This document shows positions 24,587 to 33,318 of a stretch of DNA of 64,000 bases, piece by piece. Source of the stretch: Arthrobacter sp. YD4 (GTDB lineage Bacteria > Actinomycetota > Actinomycetes > Actinomycetales > Micrococcaceae). Each line of letters begins with the position of its first letter. Position 1 is the first letter of the stretch. The stretch spans positions 1 through 64,000 of the forward strand of contig NZ_JAUHHD010000006.1 in assembly GCF_030410515.1 (NCBI RefSeq), given 5' to 3'. Under the pieces are notes generated by a model that saw only the letters and a list, made by a program, of their open reading frames with translations, was not told where the DNA came from and made no database searches. Made by a program: the position numbers and the translations under genes.

Positions 24587-25806
24587 CGTCTGTGCCTGGT
24601 GCCGGTCCTGCCGTTGCTGTTCCCGATCCCACCGTGTGGCGCGTCCTCGGCGCCCCGCTGGTCCCGCCCACCGGCACCGGTCCCCTGGACGGGCTGAGCG
24701 TGGCGGTCAAGGACCTGTTCGCGCTGGAGGGGTTCGCCGTGGGTGCGGGGAACCCGGCGCGGCTCGCCGGGGCCGATCCGGAGACGACGACGGCGGCCGC
24801 CCCCGCGGCGCTGCTGGCCGCCGGCGCGTCCGTGGCCGGCATCGCCCGGACCGACGAGTTCGCCTACAGCCTGGCCGGCACCAACGCCCACTACGGCACC
24901 CCGCCCAACCCGCGGGCGCCGGGCCGGATCAGCGGCGGATCCTCCTCCGGCTCGGCGAGCGCCGTATCTCTCGGCCAGGCCGACGTGGGGCTCGGCACGG
25001 ACACCGGCGGCTCCATCCGGGTCCCGGCCGCATACCAGGGCCTCTACGGGATCCGCACCAGCCACGGCGCGGTCACGGTCGAGGGGCTGCTGCCGCTTGC
25101 GCCGTCGTTCGACACCGTCGGGTGGCTGACCCGCGACGCCGCCACCCTCGCCGCCGTCGGTGAGGTGCTGCTGCCCGAGACACCCGGTGCTTCGGCGGCC
25201 CCGTTCACCGGCATGTCCGTGCCGCCGGAACTGCTGGCACTGGCCGAGCCGGGGATCGCCGAGGCCATCCGCCCCTTTGCCGCGGCGGCGGAGCTCCCGC
25301 CGGCGGACACCGCCCCCTTCCCGGTGAAGGAGCTGCCCGGCTGGCTCGCCGCGTTCCAGACCGTCCAGGGCTTCGAGGCCTGGCAGCAGCACGGTGACTG
25401 GATCCAGGCGCACCCAGACTCCCTGGGCGCCGACGTCGCCGGGCGGTTCGCGACGGCGTCGCTGATCACCGCCGGCCAGGCGGAAGCGGCGCGGGACGTG
25501 CTGCGGTCCGCCCGGCAGCGCATCCGCGACTTCGTGGGCGGCGGCCTGCTGGTGCTGCCGTCGGCGTCGTCCGTGGCACCGCTCCTTACCGAGGTGGCGC
25601 AGGCCTCTGCGCTGGGCGGGACCACCATCGACGCGGTCCGGCAAGCCACCATGCAGCTGACCTGCGTCGCGGGCATCGCCGGGCTGCCGGCTCTCTCCCT
25701 GCCGCTCGTCACACCCGGCGGGCTGCCCTGCGGCGTGAGTATTGTGGGACCCGTACACCGTGACCTGGACCTGCTGCGCCTGGCCCGCCGGCTCGGCCCC
25801 CGCTGA
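24583..25806 (+). CDS. Amidase-signature family hydrolase
   Basis: The 407-residue product has the Ser-cisSer-Lys catalytic triad: LSVAVKDLF (Lys near residue 37), GGSSSGSASAVSLGQ (cis-Ser) and GTDTGGSIRVPA (nucleophilic Ser). The C-terminal part matches short amidases without an added domain. It could act on an amide released or left by the formamidase-type enzyme, or open the first amide of the substrate. The GTGA overlap at the start shows translational coupling. AtzF-like allophanate hydrolases and indoleacetamide hydrolases are near relatives. Confidence 0.9.
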   Translation: MTSVPGAGPAVAVPDPTVWRVLGAPLVPPTGTGPLDGLSVAVKDLFALEGFAVGAGNPARLAGADPETTTAAAPAALLAAGASVAGIARTDEFAYSLAGTNAHYGTPPNPRAPGRISGGSSSGSASAVSLGQADVGLGTDTGGSIRVPAAYQGLYGIRTSHGAVTVEGLLPLAPSFDTVGWLTRDAATLAAVGEVLLPETPGASAAPFTGMSVPPELLALAEPGIAEAIRPFAAAAELPPADTAPFPVKELPGWLAAFQTVQGFEAWQQHGDWIQAHPDSLGADVAGRFATASLITAGQAEAARDVLRSARQRIRDFVGGGLLVLPSASSVAPLLTEVAQASALGGTTIDAVRQATMQLTCVAGIAGLPALSLPLVTPGGLPCGVSIVGPVHRDLDLLRLARRLGPR

Positions 25807-25857
25807 GCCCGCCGCCCGCACGCCGCCCGACCGGCCACCGCACCGAAAGACAACACC

Positions 25858-26574
25858 ATGCTCAAGCGACTGAAATCCACCGAACCGGATCGGCTGAACC
25901 TGACCCTGATGCTGGTCTTGACCTTCTCCACCGGCATCATCGACGCCGTGGGCTACCTGGGCCTGGACCGGGTGTTCACCGGCAACATGACCGGCAACGT
26001 GGTGATCCTGGGGATGGCGCTAATCGGGGCGGACAACCTGCCCGTGGTGGGCCCCTCGATCGCGCTGGCGTGCTTCATGATAGGCGCTATGATCGCGGGC
26101 CGGACGCTTCGTCCCGAGGCCGCGGGCTGGAGCCGCCGCACCACCGTGCTGCTGGCCGCCGTCGGGCTCACCATGAGCGCGATCGCCGTCGTTCTCACCG
26201 TCCATGCCCCGCACGCCGGGGACCCGGTGACCCTGACCATCACCGGCGCGCTGGCCGTGGCAATGGGCATGCAGGCCGCCACCGCCCGTCACCTGGCGGT
26301 CAAGGACGTCACCACCGTGGTGGTCACCTCCACCCTGACCGGCCTTGCCGCCGACTCCCGCCTGGGTGGCGGCACCGGCGCGCACACCGGCCGCCGGCTG
26401 GGCGCCGTCGTGCTCATCCTGGCCGGCGCCACCGTGGGCGCGGGGCTGCTGCACATCCACCCGGGCCTGGGCGTGATGGCGACGGCGGCGCTGACACTGC
26501 TGGTGGCGCTCACCGGGGAGATCGCCCGGGAACGCGCCGTCCACGACGCCGAGCTGGAGCCCGCCGCGCGCTGA
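25858..26574 (+). CDS. YoaK/DUF1275 membrane protein
   Basis: This 238-residue protein has six hydrophobic segments and the family signature DAVGYLGLDRVFTGNMTGNVVILGMAL. Its biochemical role is unknown; the family often sits beside catabolic or transport genes. It lies 51 bp after the amidase in the same direction, so it is probably the last gene of the amide operon. It ends convergent with the next MFS gene, 36 bp away. Confidence 0.88.
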   Translation: MLKRLKSTEPDRLNLTLMLVLTFSTGIIDAVGYLGLDRVFTGNMTGNVVILGMALIGADNLPVVGPSIALACFMIGAMIAGRTLRPEAAGWSRRTTVLLAAVGLTMSAIAVVLTVHAPHAGDPVTLTITGALAVAMGMQAATARHLAVKDVTTVVVTSTLTGLAADSRLGGGTGAHTGRRLGAVVLILAGATVGAGLLHIHPGLGVMATAALTLLVALTGEIARERAVHDAELEPAAR

Positions 26575-26610
26575 CCGTTCCCGGACGGCGGGCTTAGCGC
26601 GTCCGTCTTT

Positions 26611-27993
26611 TTAGCGCGTCCGCGGCTCCCGCCAGGCGAGCGAGACCAACAGCACCACCGCTCCCAGGCCCAGCATCACGAACACCATCAGCCCCCAGTT
26701 GGCTTGGTTCACGCCGGTGCCGTAAAAGATGCCGATCAGCACGGTGGCGGTGATCGCACCCAGGTACCGGCAGGTCTGGTAGATCCCGGCCGCGACGCCG
26801 CGCTCCTCCAGCCGGGTGGACGAATACATGCCCTGGCTGGAGGCGATGCTGACCACGCAGTACGGCACGCCCAGCAGCGCGGTCATGGCGAGGACCAGCG
26901 GGACGGCCAGGGACGCGGTCAGCAGCCACATGGCCCCGGACGCCACGAGCAGCAGCACGACGCCGGCGATCAGCACCCGCCGCACGCCGAACCGGTCGAT
27001 GCCCTTGACGGCGGCAGGGGTGCCCACCACGGAAATGGCCGCCAGCGGCAGCATCAGCAGCCCGACGACGCCCGGATCGTACCCGCCGGCGGTCTGCAGC
27101 AACTGCGGCAGGCCGAAGAACGCGAAGTAGTAAACGCCGCTGAACAGCACGAAGCCCAGGTACACCAGCAGCAGCGGCCGGTTCCGGCCGAGCAGCCGCA
27201 GGTCCAGGAACGGCGGACTGAACCGCAGTTCCCGCACGGCAAACAGCACCGCCAGCACCACCCCGGCGCCCAGCAGCCACCAGCGGTAGCCGGGCAGCAC
27301 GTTCAGCAGCGCCATCATCACCAGCGTCAGGGCGCCGATGAACGCCCCGATGCCGGGCAGGTCCGAGTCCCGCACCAGGTCCGCCACCTTGCCGCGTTCC
27401 CGCTCGCCGTCCGCGGGGGCGAAGCGGCGGACGATCAGGATGGAGGCCAGGGCCAGCGGCACGTTGATCAGGAACAGCGCCTCCCAGCCCACCAGGCTCA
27501 CCAGCAACCCGCCCACCACCGGGCCGACTGCCGCGGCGGAGGTGTTGGCCATCTGGATCCGGCCCAGCGGCCGGGTGGAGGGCACGTTGGCCTGCTTGGC
27601 CAGCGCGGCGACCATGACGACGGCGCTGGGATAGGCGCTCGCGGTGCCGAGCGCCATGAAGGCCCGGGCCACGCAGAGCAGCGCGAAGTTCGGCGCGAAC
27701 GGGGCGAACGCGCAGGTGGCCGCCACCAGGACCATGCCCAGCAGGAACAGCCGGCGCGGGCCGAACCGGTCCGCCAGCTTGCCCATCAGCGGCTGCCCGG
27801 CGGCGGACGTCAGGTAGAACGAGGTCACCACCCAGGTGACGGTGGCGACGTCGAGCCGGAAGTCGGCCTGCAGCACCACCAGGGCGACGGCGATCATCGA
27901 GGAGTTTAGCGGGTTCAGCGCGGTGCCAAGGCTGAGCCCTGCGATAGCCAGACCGGTCCGGGGAGAGTTGCTCACGGCAACAGTCTGTCCCAT
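26611..27993 (-). CDS. MFS transporter, DHA2-like (14-helix) drug-export type
   Basis: The 460-residue product carries TLALNPLNSSMIAVALVVLQ-like motif D text and MGKLADRFGPRRLFLLG (motif A). About 13-14 hydrophobic segments place it with drug:H+ antiporters that also have the GYRWWL region between halves. The substrate is not predictable. It ends tail to tail with YoaK. The 12-bp sequence TTAGCGCGTCCG occurs twice at its 3' end (26593 and 26611), a small duplication spanning the stop codon. Confidence 0.87.
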   Translation of the reverse strand: MGQTVAVSNSPRTGLAIAGLSLGTALNPLNSSMIAVALVVLQADFRLDVATVTWVVTSFYLTSAAGQPLMGKLADRFGPRRLFLLGMVLVAATCAFAPFAPNFALLCVARAFMALGTASAYPSAVVMVAALAKQANVPSTRPLGRIQMANTSAAAVGPVVGGLLVSLVGWEALFLINVPLALASILIVRRFAPADGERERGKVADLVRDSDLPGIGAFIGALTLVMMALLNVLPGYRWWLLGAGVVLAVLFAVRELRFSPPFLDLRLLGRNRPLLLVYLGFVLFSGVYYFAFFGLPQLLQTAGGYDPGVVGLLMLPLAAISVVGTPAAVKGIDRFGVRRVLIAGVVLLLVASGAMWLLTASLAVPLVLAMTALLGVPYCVVSIASSQGMYSSTRLEERGVAAGIYQTCRYLGAITATVLIGIFYGTGVNQANWGLMVFVMLGLGAVVLLVSLAWREPRTR

Positions 27994-28154
27994 GCGGAAA
28001 GGTGATTCGAAACGGTGTCCACGGGGCGGGTTCGGCTTGCCGCGGGCCGTCCCCGTTGCGGCGGCTCGGTCCCTGGGTGGGCCTTGCGGGCGGCGTTAGG
28101 CTGGGAGTGCGGCTGCAGCAGCCGGCCGCCGGAACCGTTCAGCGTGGAGCATCC

Positions 28155-29921
28155 ATGACCCAGGCCACCGCAGACCCGCCCGCCGACGTGCCCGGCGCCC
28201 ACGTCGTCGAGCCCGCTGTGACCGGCACGCCCGCAGCTCAAGCCAGCCCCGGCACGCCGGGACCCCGCGAGGCCGCCCTGCGCCGGATCGCGGCGGAGAC
28301 CTTCGGCATCGGCACCCTGCGCGCCGGGCAGCTCGAGGGCATGGCCGCGCTGGCCGCCGGCCGCGACCTGCTGGCCGTGATGCCCACCAGTTACGGCAAG
28401 TCCCTGATTTATCAGGTCCCTGGCCTGCTTCTCCACCACTCCGGTACCCGCACCGGACCCACCCTGGTGGTCTCGCCGCTGATCTCGCTGCAGGAGGACC
28501 AGGTGGACGGAATCAACGACGCCGTCGGGCCCGGCACCGCCGTCGCCATCAACTCCGCCCACACCTCCGCGGAACAGGACCAGGCCTGGGCCGCCGCCGA
28601 AGACGGCACCGCGGTCTTCCTCTTCCTGGCCCCCGAACAGCTGGCCAAGGACAGCACCGTGGATCGGCTCGCCGCCCTCGGAATCCCGCTGCTTGTGGTG
28701 GACGAAGCGCACTGCGTCACCTCTTGGGGGCACGACTTCCGGCCCGACTACCTGCGCCTGGGCGAGGTCCGCGAGCGCCTGGGCAACCCGACGACGGCGG
28801 CCCTCACCGCCACAGCCGCCGCCCCGGTCCGCGAGGAGATCCAGCGTCGCCTGCACCTGGACCGGCCGCTGGTGCTGGTCCGCGGCTTCGACCGGCCGAA
28901 CATCCACCTGGCCGTGACCCGGCACCACGAGGACAAGGCGAAGCGCCGGGCCGTCATCGCGCAGGCCACGGCATTCGTTGCGGAGCTGCGCGGCCCGGGC
29001 CTGATCTACGCCGCCAAACGCAAGGACACCGAAAAGTACGCGGCGAAGCTGACCCGGACCGGGCTCCGGGCCGCCGCGTACCACGCCGGCATGCCCGCCC
29101 CCGAGCGCACCGTGGTGCACGAGGCCTTCCAGGCCGGAACGCTGGACGTGGTGGCGGCGACCACCGCGTTCGGCATGGGCATCGACAAGCCGGATGTCCG
29201 CTTCGTGCTGCACGCGGACATCCCGGAATCCCTGGACAGTTACTACCAGCAGTTCGGCCGGGCCGGACGGGACGGGCAGCCGGCCCGGGCGGTGCTGCAC
29301 TACCGGTCCGAGGACCTGGGCCTGCGCCGCTTCTTCACCACGCACACGCCGGACCAGCCCTCCCTGCGGGTGCTGCTGGCGGTCCTGGCCGCCAAGGACA
29401 CCCCGCTCGCCCGCGACGAGCTCGCGTCCCGGACCCGCTTCCCGTCCCGGCGGATCACCGCCCTGCTGAACCAGCTGCAGGACACCGGACTCCTCCACAG
29501 TGACGACGACGGCGTGCGGCTCACCGGAGACCCGGAGGCGGCGCTGGCGCTGGCCGTCGACCTCGCCGAGACGCGGGGACGGGTGGACCGGTCCCGGGTG
29601 GAGATGATCCGCGGCTACGCCGAGACCCACCACTGCCGGCGGCAGTTCCTGCTGGGCTACTTCGGCGAAGAGCTGGCCGGCCCCTGCGGCAACTGCGACA
29701 CCTGCCTGGCCGGGGAGGCTGCTCCGAGTGGGGCCGCGGACGACGGCGGGGATTCCGGGGGCGGCTTCCCCGTGGGATCCGCTGTGGTCCACGCCGAGTG
29801 GGGCCCGGGCCAGGTAATCCAGCGCGACGGCGACGTCCTCACCGTGCTCTTCGATTCCGAGGGCTACAAGACCCTCTCCCATCGAGCCGTCCTGGAGCGG
29901 GGCCTGCTAAAGCGTGCCTAA
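28155..29921 (+). CDS. recQ: RecQ-like ATP-dependent DNA helicase
   Basis: The 588-residue product has an SF2 helicase core with AVMPTSYGKSLIYQ (motif I), VVDEAHCVTSWGHDFRPDY (II) and QFGRAGRDGQPA (VI). A RecQ zinc-binding domain follows with Cys ligands in CRRQFLLGYFGE and CGNCDTC. The motif I Thr-Ser-Tyr is a variant of the usual TGxGKS. The C-terminus carries a short beta domain (GSAVVHAEWGPGQVIQRDGD) like the RecQ tail of actinobacteria, but no HRDC domain. A TAGGCT -10 box at 28097-28102 lies about 53 nt before ATG 28155. The in-frame region upstream of that ATG lacks conservation signs. Confidence 0.9.
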   Translation: MTQATADPPADVPGAHVVEPAVTGTPAAQASPGTPGPREAALRRIAAETFGIGTLRAGQLEGMAALAAGRDLLAVMPTSYGKSLIYQVPGLLLHHSGTRTGPTLVVSPLISLQEDQVDGINDAVGPGTAVAINSAHTSAEQDQAWAAAEDGTAVFLFLAPEQLAKDSTVDRLAALGIPLLVVDEAHCVTSWGHDFRPDYLRLGEVRERLGNPTTAALTATAAAPVREEIQRRLHLDRPLVLVRGFDRPNIHLAVTRHHEDKAKRRAVIAQATAFVAELRGPGLIYAAKRKDTEKYAAKLTRTGLRAAAYHAGMPAPERTVVHEAFQAGTLDVVAATTAFGMGIDKPDVRFVLHADIPESLDSYYQQFGRAGRDGQPARAVLHYRSEDLGLRRFFTTHTPDQPSLRVLLAVLAAKDTPLARDELASRTRFPSRRITALLNQLQDTGLLHSDDDGVRLTGDPEAALALAVDLAETRGRVDRSRVEMIRGYAETHHCRRQFLLGYFGEELAGPCGNCDTCLAGEAAPSGAADDGGDSGGGFPVGSAVVHAEWGPGQVIQRDGDVLTVLFDSEGYKTLSHRAVLERGLLKRA

Positions 29922-29943
29922 AACGGCATGTGCACCACCGGCC

Positions 29944-30261
29944 TCAGTACGTGACGTCGAAGTCGGTGAACTCGCCGGTGGCCGGGGTGAGGGATTCCTC
30001 AACGTGGTCGACCCGGCCGGGCGCGTCCGGGGACCGCAACCAGGCCCGGAGCTCCAGCACCACCGCCTGCGGTCCCTCCGCCACGAGCCGCACCGAGCCG
30101 TCGTCGTCGTTTCGGACCGTGCCGGTGAGCCCCAGCTTCGCGGCCTTCCGCACCGTCCAGTACCGGAAGCCGACCGCCTGGACCATGCCCGTGACCCGGG
30201 CCGTGAGCCGCACGCCGGCGCCGCCGTCGGGCCCGGACCGCTCCCCAGTTTTCTCCGCCAT
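29944..30261 (-). CDS. acyP: Acylphosphatase
   Basis: The 105-residue product matches the family's ~90-residue fold after a short N-terminal extension. The phosphate-binding loop GMVQAVGFRYW (Arg catalytic) and the catalytic Asn in GTVRNDDDGSV are both present. It hydrolyses acyl phosphates in the cytoplasm. It is a single gene, convergent with recQ and divergent from the YegP gene. Confidence 0.93.
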   Translation of the reverse strand: MAEKTGERSGPDGGAGVRLTARVTGMVQAVGFRYWTVRKAAKLGLTGTVRNDDDGSVRLVAEGPQAVVLELRAWLRSPDAPGRVDHVEESLTPATGEFTDFDVTY

Positions 30262-30425
30262 GGACCCAATCTAGCCCCGCACCGGAGTGTCCGGTATCCG
30301 GGACCTTCGCCCCTTTCAGCCCCCGCACGGCATTGCGGAGGGTGGAAGGAGACCCTCCGGCGGGGTCCCGGGGACACCATCCGACGTCCCGCGCACCCGC
30401 CGGATCGCCTGAAAGGAACAAGACA

Positions 30426-30695
30426 ATGGCAGGACAATTCGAGATCTTCACCGACACAGATTCGAACGTCCGGTTCCGGCTGTTGGGGGCGGACGGCACA
30501 GTGCTCGCTGTCTCCAAACCCTTCGAGGACAAGCGCTCGGCGGCTGACGGCATCATGGCCGTCCGCGAATGCGCCGGGACCGGCCTGATCCGCGAATCGC
30601 ACGCCACCCCCTGGGGCGGCACCACGTGGACCAAGAGCAGCCAGGCCGCCCGGGCCGGGCACCACCACCTCCGGAGGCACCTGCCCGCCGTGTAA
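30426..30695 (+). CDS. YegP/DUF1508 family protein
   Basis: The product has 89 residues: the single DUF1508 unit FEIFTDTDSNVRFRLLGADG, then AVSKPFEDKRSAADGIMAVRE, with a basic His/Arg-rich tail (AGHHHLRRHL). Family members are small, often tandemly repeated alpha/beta units of unknown role that are induced by stress in some bacteria. A GAAAGGAAC ribosome site precedes ATG 30426. Confidence 0.88.
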   Translation: MAGQFEIFTDTDSNVRFRLLGADGTVLAVSKPFEDKRSAADGIMAVRECAGTGLIRESHATPWGGTTWTKSSQAARAGHHHLRRHLPAV

Positions 30696-30766
30696 ACCGT
30701 GAGCGGACCCACGTTGACAGGGCCGCGATTTCAGCCGGGGCGGGAATCCTTGCTACACCTTGGAAG

Positions 30767-31954
30767 ATGCAAGAGTTCCTCTCCTCCGCAATGCCCTTCC
30801 TGGCCGTGGCCCTGGCCATCGTCGCCGGGCTGGCCGCCTCTTGGCTGGTGCGACGCATCGTCCTGCGGCTCAACCGCAAGCAGGAGGCGCTCCGGGAAAC
30901 CTCCCGCGTGGCCCGGCTGCCGCTGCGCTTCGCGCTCTGCCTGATCGGGGTGCGGATTGCCCTCGCCGCCACCACGAACGACGCCGACTGGCGCCGCACG
31001 TTGGACCACGGCCTCGTGATCGCCCTGGTCGCCTCCGTCGCGTGGCTGGCGATCGCCGTGCTGCTGATCATCGAAACCCTGGTCACCACCCGCTACCGGG
31101 TGGACGTGGCGGACAACCGGCGGGCCCGGCGGCTGCGCACCCAGGTGATCCTGGCCCGGCGGATAGGCGCCGCCCTGATCGCCATCGTGGCGCTGGGCAT
31201 CATCCTGCTGACCTTCCCCGCGGTCCAGGCCCTGGGCGCCGGGCTGCTGGCCTCCGCGGGCCTGATCTCGATCGTGGCCGGCCTGGCGGCGCAGACCTCC
31301 CTGGTCAACGTCTTCGCCGGGATCCAGCTGGCCTTCACCGACGCCATCCGGGTGGATGACGTGGTGGTGGTGCAGAAGGAGTGGGGCCGGATCGAGGAGA
31401 TCACCCTCACCTACATCGTGGTGCACATCTGGGACGACCGGCGGCTGATCCTGCCCTCGACCTACTTCACCACCACCCCGTTCGAGAACTGGACCCGGCG
31501 GCAGTCCGAGGTGATGGGCACGGTGGAGTTCGACCTGGACTGGCGCGCGCCCGTCTCCGCCATGCGGGCCGAGCTGAAGCGGGTCCTGGCGGGCACGGAA
31601 CTCTGGGACCAGCGGGTGGGGATCCTGCAGATCACCGACGCGACCGCCGGCTACGTCCGGGTCCGGATCCTGGTCAGCGCCGCGGACAGCGCCGCGCTGT
31701 TCGACCTGCGCTGCCTGATCCGGGAGGAGCTGGTGCTCTTCCTCCAGGAGAAGCACCCGACGGCGCTGCCGCACTTCCGGGTCGAGTCGCTCCCTGCCGG
31801 GATAGTGGCACCGGATCACCGGACCCCGACCGACCCCCATGATTCCCAGCTGTTCACCGGATCCCTGGAGGCGGTGGAGCGCTCCAAGGCCTTCTCCGGC
31901 CCGGGCGAGGACGTGTTCGAGGACCGGGACAAGTCCGCCGCCTCGCAAAACTAG
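30767..31954 (+). CDS. Mechanosensitive channel, MscS family
   Basis: This 395-residue protein has four N-terminal membrane helices, then the pore-lining helix and beta domain of MscS (AGLAAQTSLVNVFAGIQLAFTD, VVVVQKEWGRIEEITLTYIVVHIWDDRRLILP). A longer C-terminal cytoplasmic region of about 90 residues ends in an acidic tail. It opens under membrane tension to release osmolytes. ATG 30767 is preceded by TTGGAAG. The larger open frame that extends upstream has no coding value. Confidence 0.9.
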   Translation: MQEFLSSAMPFLAVALAIVAGLAASWLVRRIVLRLNRKQEALRETSRVARLPLRFALCLIGVRIALAATTNDADWRRTLDHGLVIALVASVAWLAIAVLLIIETLVTTRYRVDVADNRRARRLRTQVILARRIGAALIAIVALGIILLTFPAVQALGAGLLASAGLISIVAGLAAQTSLVNVFAGIQLAFTDAIRVDDVVVVQKEWGRIEEITLTYIVVHIWDDRRLILPSTYFTTTPFENWTRRQSEVMGTVEFDLDWRAPVSAMRAELKRVLAGTELWDQRVGILQITDATAGYVRVRILVSAADSAALFDLRCLIREELVLFLQEKHPTALPHFRVESLPAGIVAPDHRTPTDPHDSQLFTGSLEAVERSKAFSGPGEDVFEDRDKSAASQN

Positions 31955-31996
31955 GGGCTCTTCCCAGCGCGGGGATGCGGGCAGATAATCGGGGGC

Positions 31997-32257
31997 ATGA
32001 CCATCCCCCCGCCGCCCGGACCCGATCCGTTCCCGCCGGAACCCGGCCCCACCTCGCCGGAACCTCAACCCGGGGACCCGTTCCCGCCCGAGCCCGGTCC
32101 CACGCCGCCGCCAATCCCCCAGCCGACGCCGAGTCCGGCTCCCGGGCCCGCCCCGGAGCCGGGACCGACGCCGCCGGGGCCGCTGCCGATCCCCGACCCG
32201 GGGCCGGTCCCGCCGCCGTCGCCCATTCCGCCGGGGCCTGACCCCACCCGGTTCTAG
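31997..32257 (+). CDS. Proline-rich small protein
   Basis: The 86-residue product is about half proline with repeated PGP, PPEPGP and PFPPE units (for example DPFPPEPGPT twice) and no hydrophobic core, signal peptide or Cys. It would be an extended polyproline chain. A GGGGG stretch before ATG 31997 may serve as the ribosome site. A terminator hairpin directly follows, which supports a real transcript. No function can be named. The frame could also be a by-product of the CCG-rich sequence, so confidence is moderate. Confidence 0.55.
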   Translation: MTIPPPPGPDPFPPEPGPTSPEPQPGDPFPPEPGPTPPPIPQPTPSPAPGPAPEPGPTPPGPLPIPDPGPVPPPSPIPPGPDPTRF

Positions 32258-32270
32258 GCCATAAAGAACA

Positions 32271-32298
32271 GGCCGGGGCCCTGTGCGGGGCCCCGGCC
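32271..32298. terminator. Hairpin terminator between convergent genes
   Basis: There is an 11-bp perfect stem (32271-32281 with 32288-32298) and a 6-nt loop. It lies between the Pro-rich gene and the convergent X25-domain gene and can serve both. Confidence 0.7.
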
Positions 32299-32317
32299 GG
32301 TTCATGGTTCTTGCGCG

Positions 32318-33187
32318 TTACTCGGTGACTATGTCGCGGGTGCGGTGGTCGTAGCGGATCACCAGGGGTCCGCCGCGGTGGTGCACCTCGTGGTTGGCGC
32401 CGTCGAAGGCGCCGAACCGGCCGTAATTTTCGTCCCAGGAGCGGTTGATGGCGATCTTGAAGCTGTAGGCGCCTGCCGGCAGGTGCGCGGCGAGCTTCCA
32501 CAGCTGGTCCACCTCGTCCAGCTGCATCTGGGACTCGTCGTACTGCGGGGCCCAGTTGGCCGGGGCGCCGAGCAGGACGTTGAAGTCACCGGCGACGGCG
32601 ACCTCGGCGGGCTGCTCAACGGCGGGTTCAGCGGGGGGCGCCTCAGCCGGGGCCGCCTTGTCCGCGGCCTTGCGCTTGCGAACGGCCTTCGCCACCGGGG
32701 CCACGGCCTCCTCGACCAGCTTCGCGGCCGTGTCCGCCACCTTCTCGGCGACCTTTTCGACCGCCTTCACGGCCTTCTCCGCGCCGTGCGCGGCGGCCTT
32801 CGGTGCGCTGTGGCCGGCCGGTGCCGCGGGAAGCGGGGTGTCGGCCGGGACGGGGGTGCCGGCGTCGAGCGCGGCGGTGAAGGCGGCCGGGTCCGCGAAG
32901 GCGACCGTGGCGCGCTGGCCGTCCTCGGTAATGGTCCAGCCGGAGCGGCCCTTGATCAGCCAGCCGGCCTTCACCAGTTTCGCGGACGCGGTGGTGAGCG
33001 CCTTGTGGCCGCGGGGAATGCCGCCGCTGAGCAGTTCCCGCTCCTTGTCATTCAGCGGGACCCGTGCGATCGCCTCGCCGAGGACGACGCCGGCGTTCAG
33101 CTTCTCCCCGGACCACACCCCCTCGGTCAGGACGTCCAGCACAGCTTTCAGGCGAAGGTTAGTGTTTTCCGCAGCGTTCGCGCCCAT
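32318..33187 (-). CDS. Winged-helix plus pullulanase X25-like domain protein
   Basis: The 289-residue product has an N-terminal ~105 residues that look like a winged-helix DNA-binding or Mrr-N-like module (SKLVKAGWLIKGRSGWTITEDGQ type ending). A low-complexity Ala/Lys/Glu/Val helix of about 80 residues follows (KAVEKVAEKVADTAAKLVEE). The C-terminal ~85 residues match the pullulanase X25/CBM48-like module (FNVLLGAPANWAPQYDESQM, LPAGAYSFKIAINRSWDENYG). The X25 module normally occurs in extracellular amylases, but there is no signal peptide here, so this one is cytoplasmic. The role is unknown. Confidence 0.75.
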   Translation of the reverse strand: MGANAAENTNLRLKAVLDVLTEGVWSGEKLNAGVVLGEAIARVPLNDKERELLSGGIPRGHKALTTASAKLVKAGWLIKGRSGWTITEDGQRATVAFADPAAFTAALDAGTPVPADTPLPAAPAGHSAPKAAAHGAEKAVKAVEKVAEKVADTAAKLVEEAVAPVAKAVRKRKAADKAAPAEAPPAEPAVEQPAEVAVAGDFNVLLGAPANWAPQYDESQMQLDEVDQLWKLAAHLPAGAYSFKIAINRSWDENYGRFGAFDGANHEVHHRGGPLVIRYDHRTRDIVTE

Positions 33188-33318
33188 GGGTCTCCTCTAG
33201 CAGCAATTGATCCACCTGCATTTTGCCAAGGTTCCCCGGCATCCGCGACCGGGCGCGTCGATTGTGCGGGTGTCGTGACCGGATATGACGCGGCGTAGTG
33301 ACGTGGAAGAGACGTGGG

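Noticed and set aside
30714-30719. TTGACA as -35 of the MscS gene
   Set aside because: No -10 element is found at 16-18 bp, and the start codon is only about 50 bp away in GC-rich sequence.
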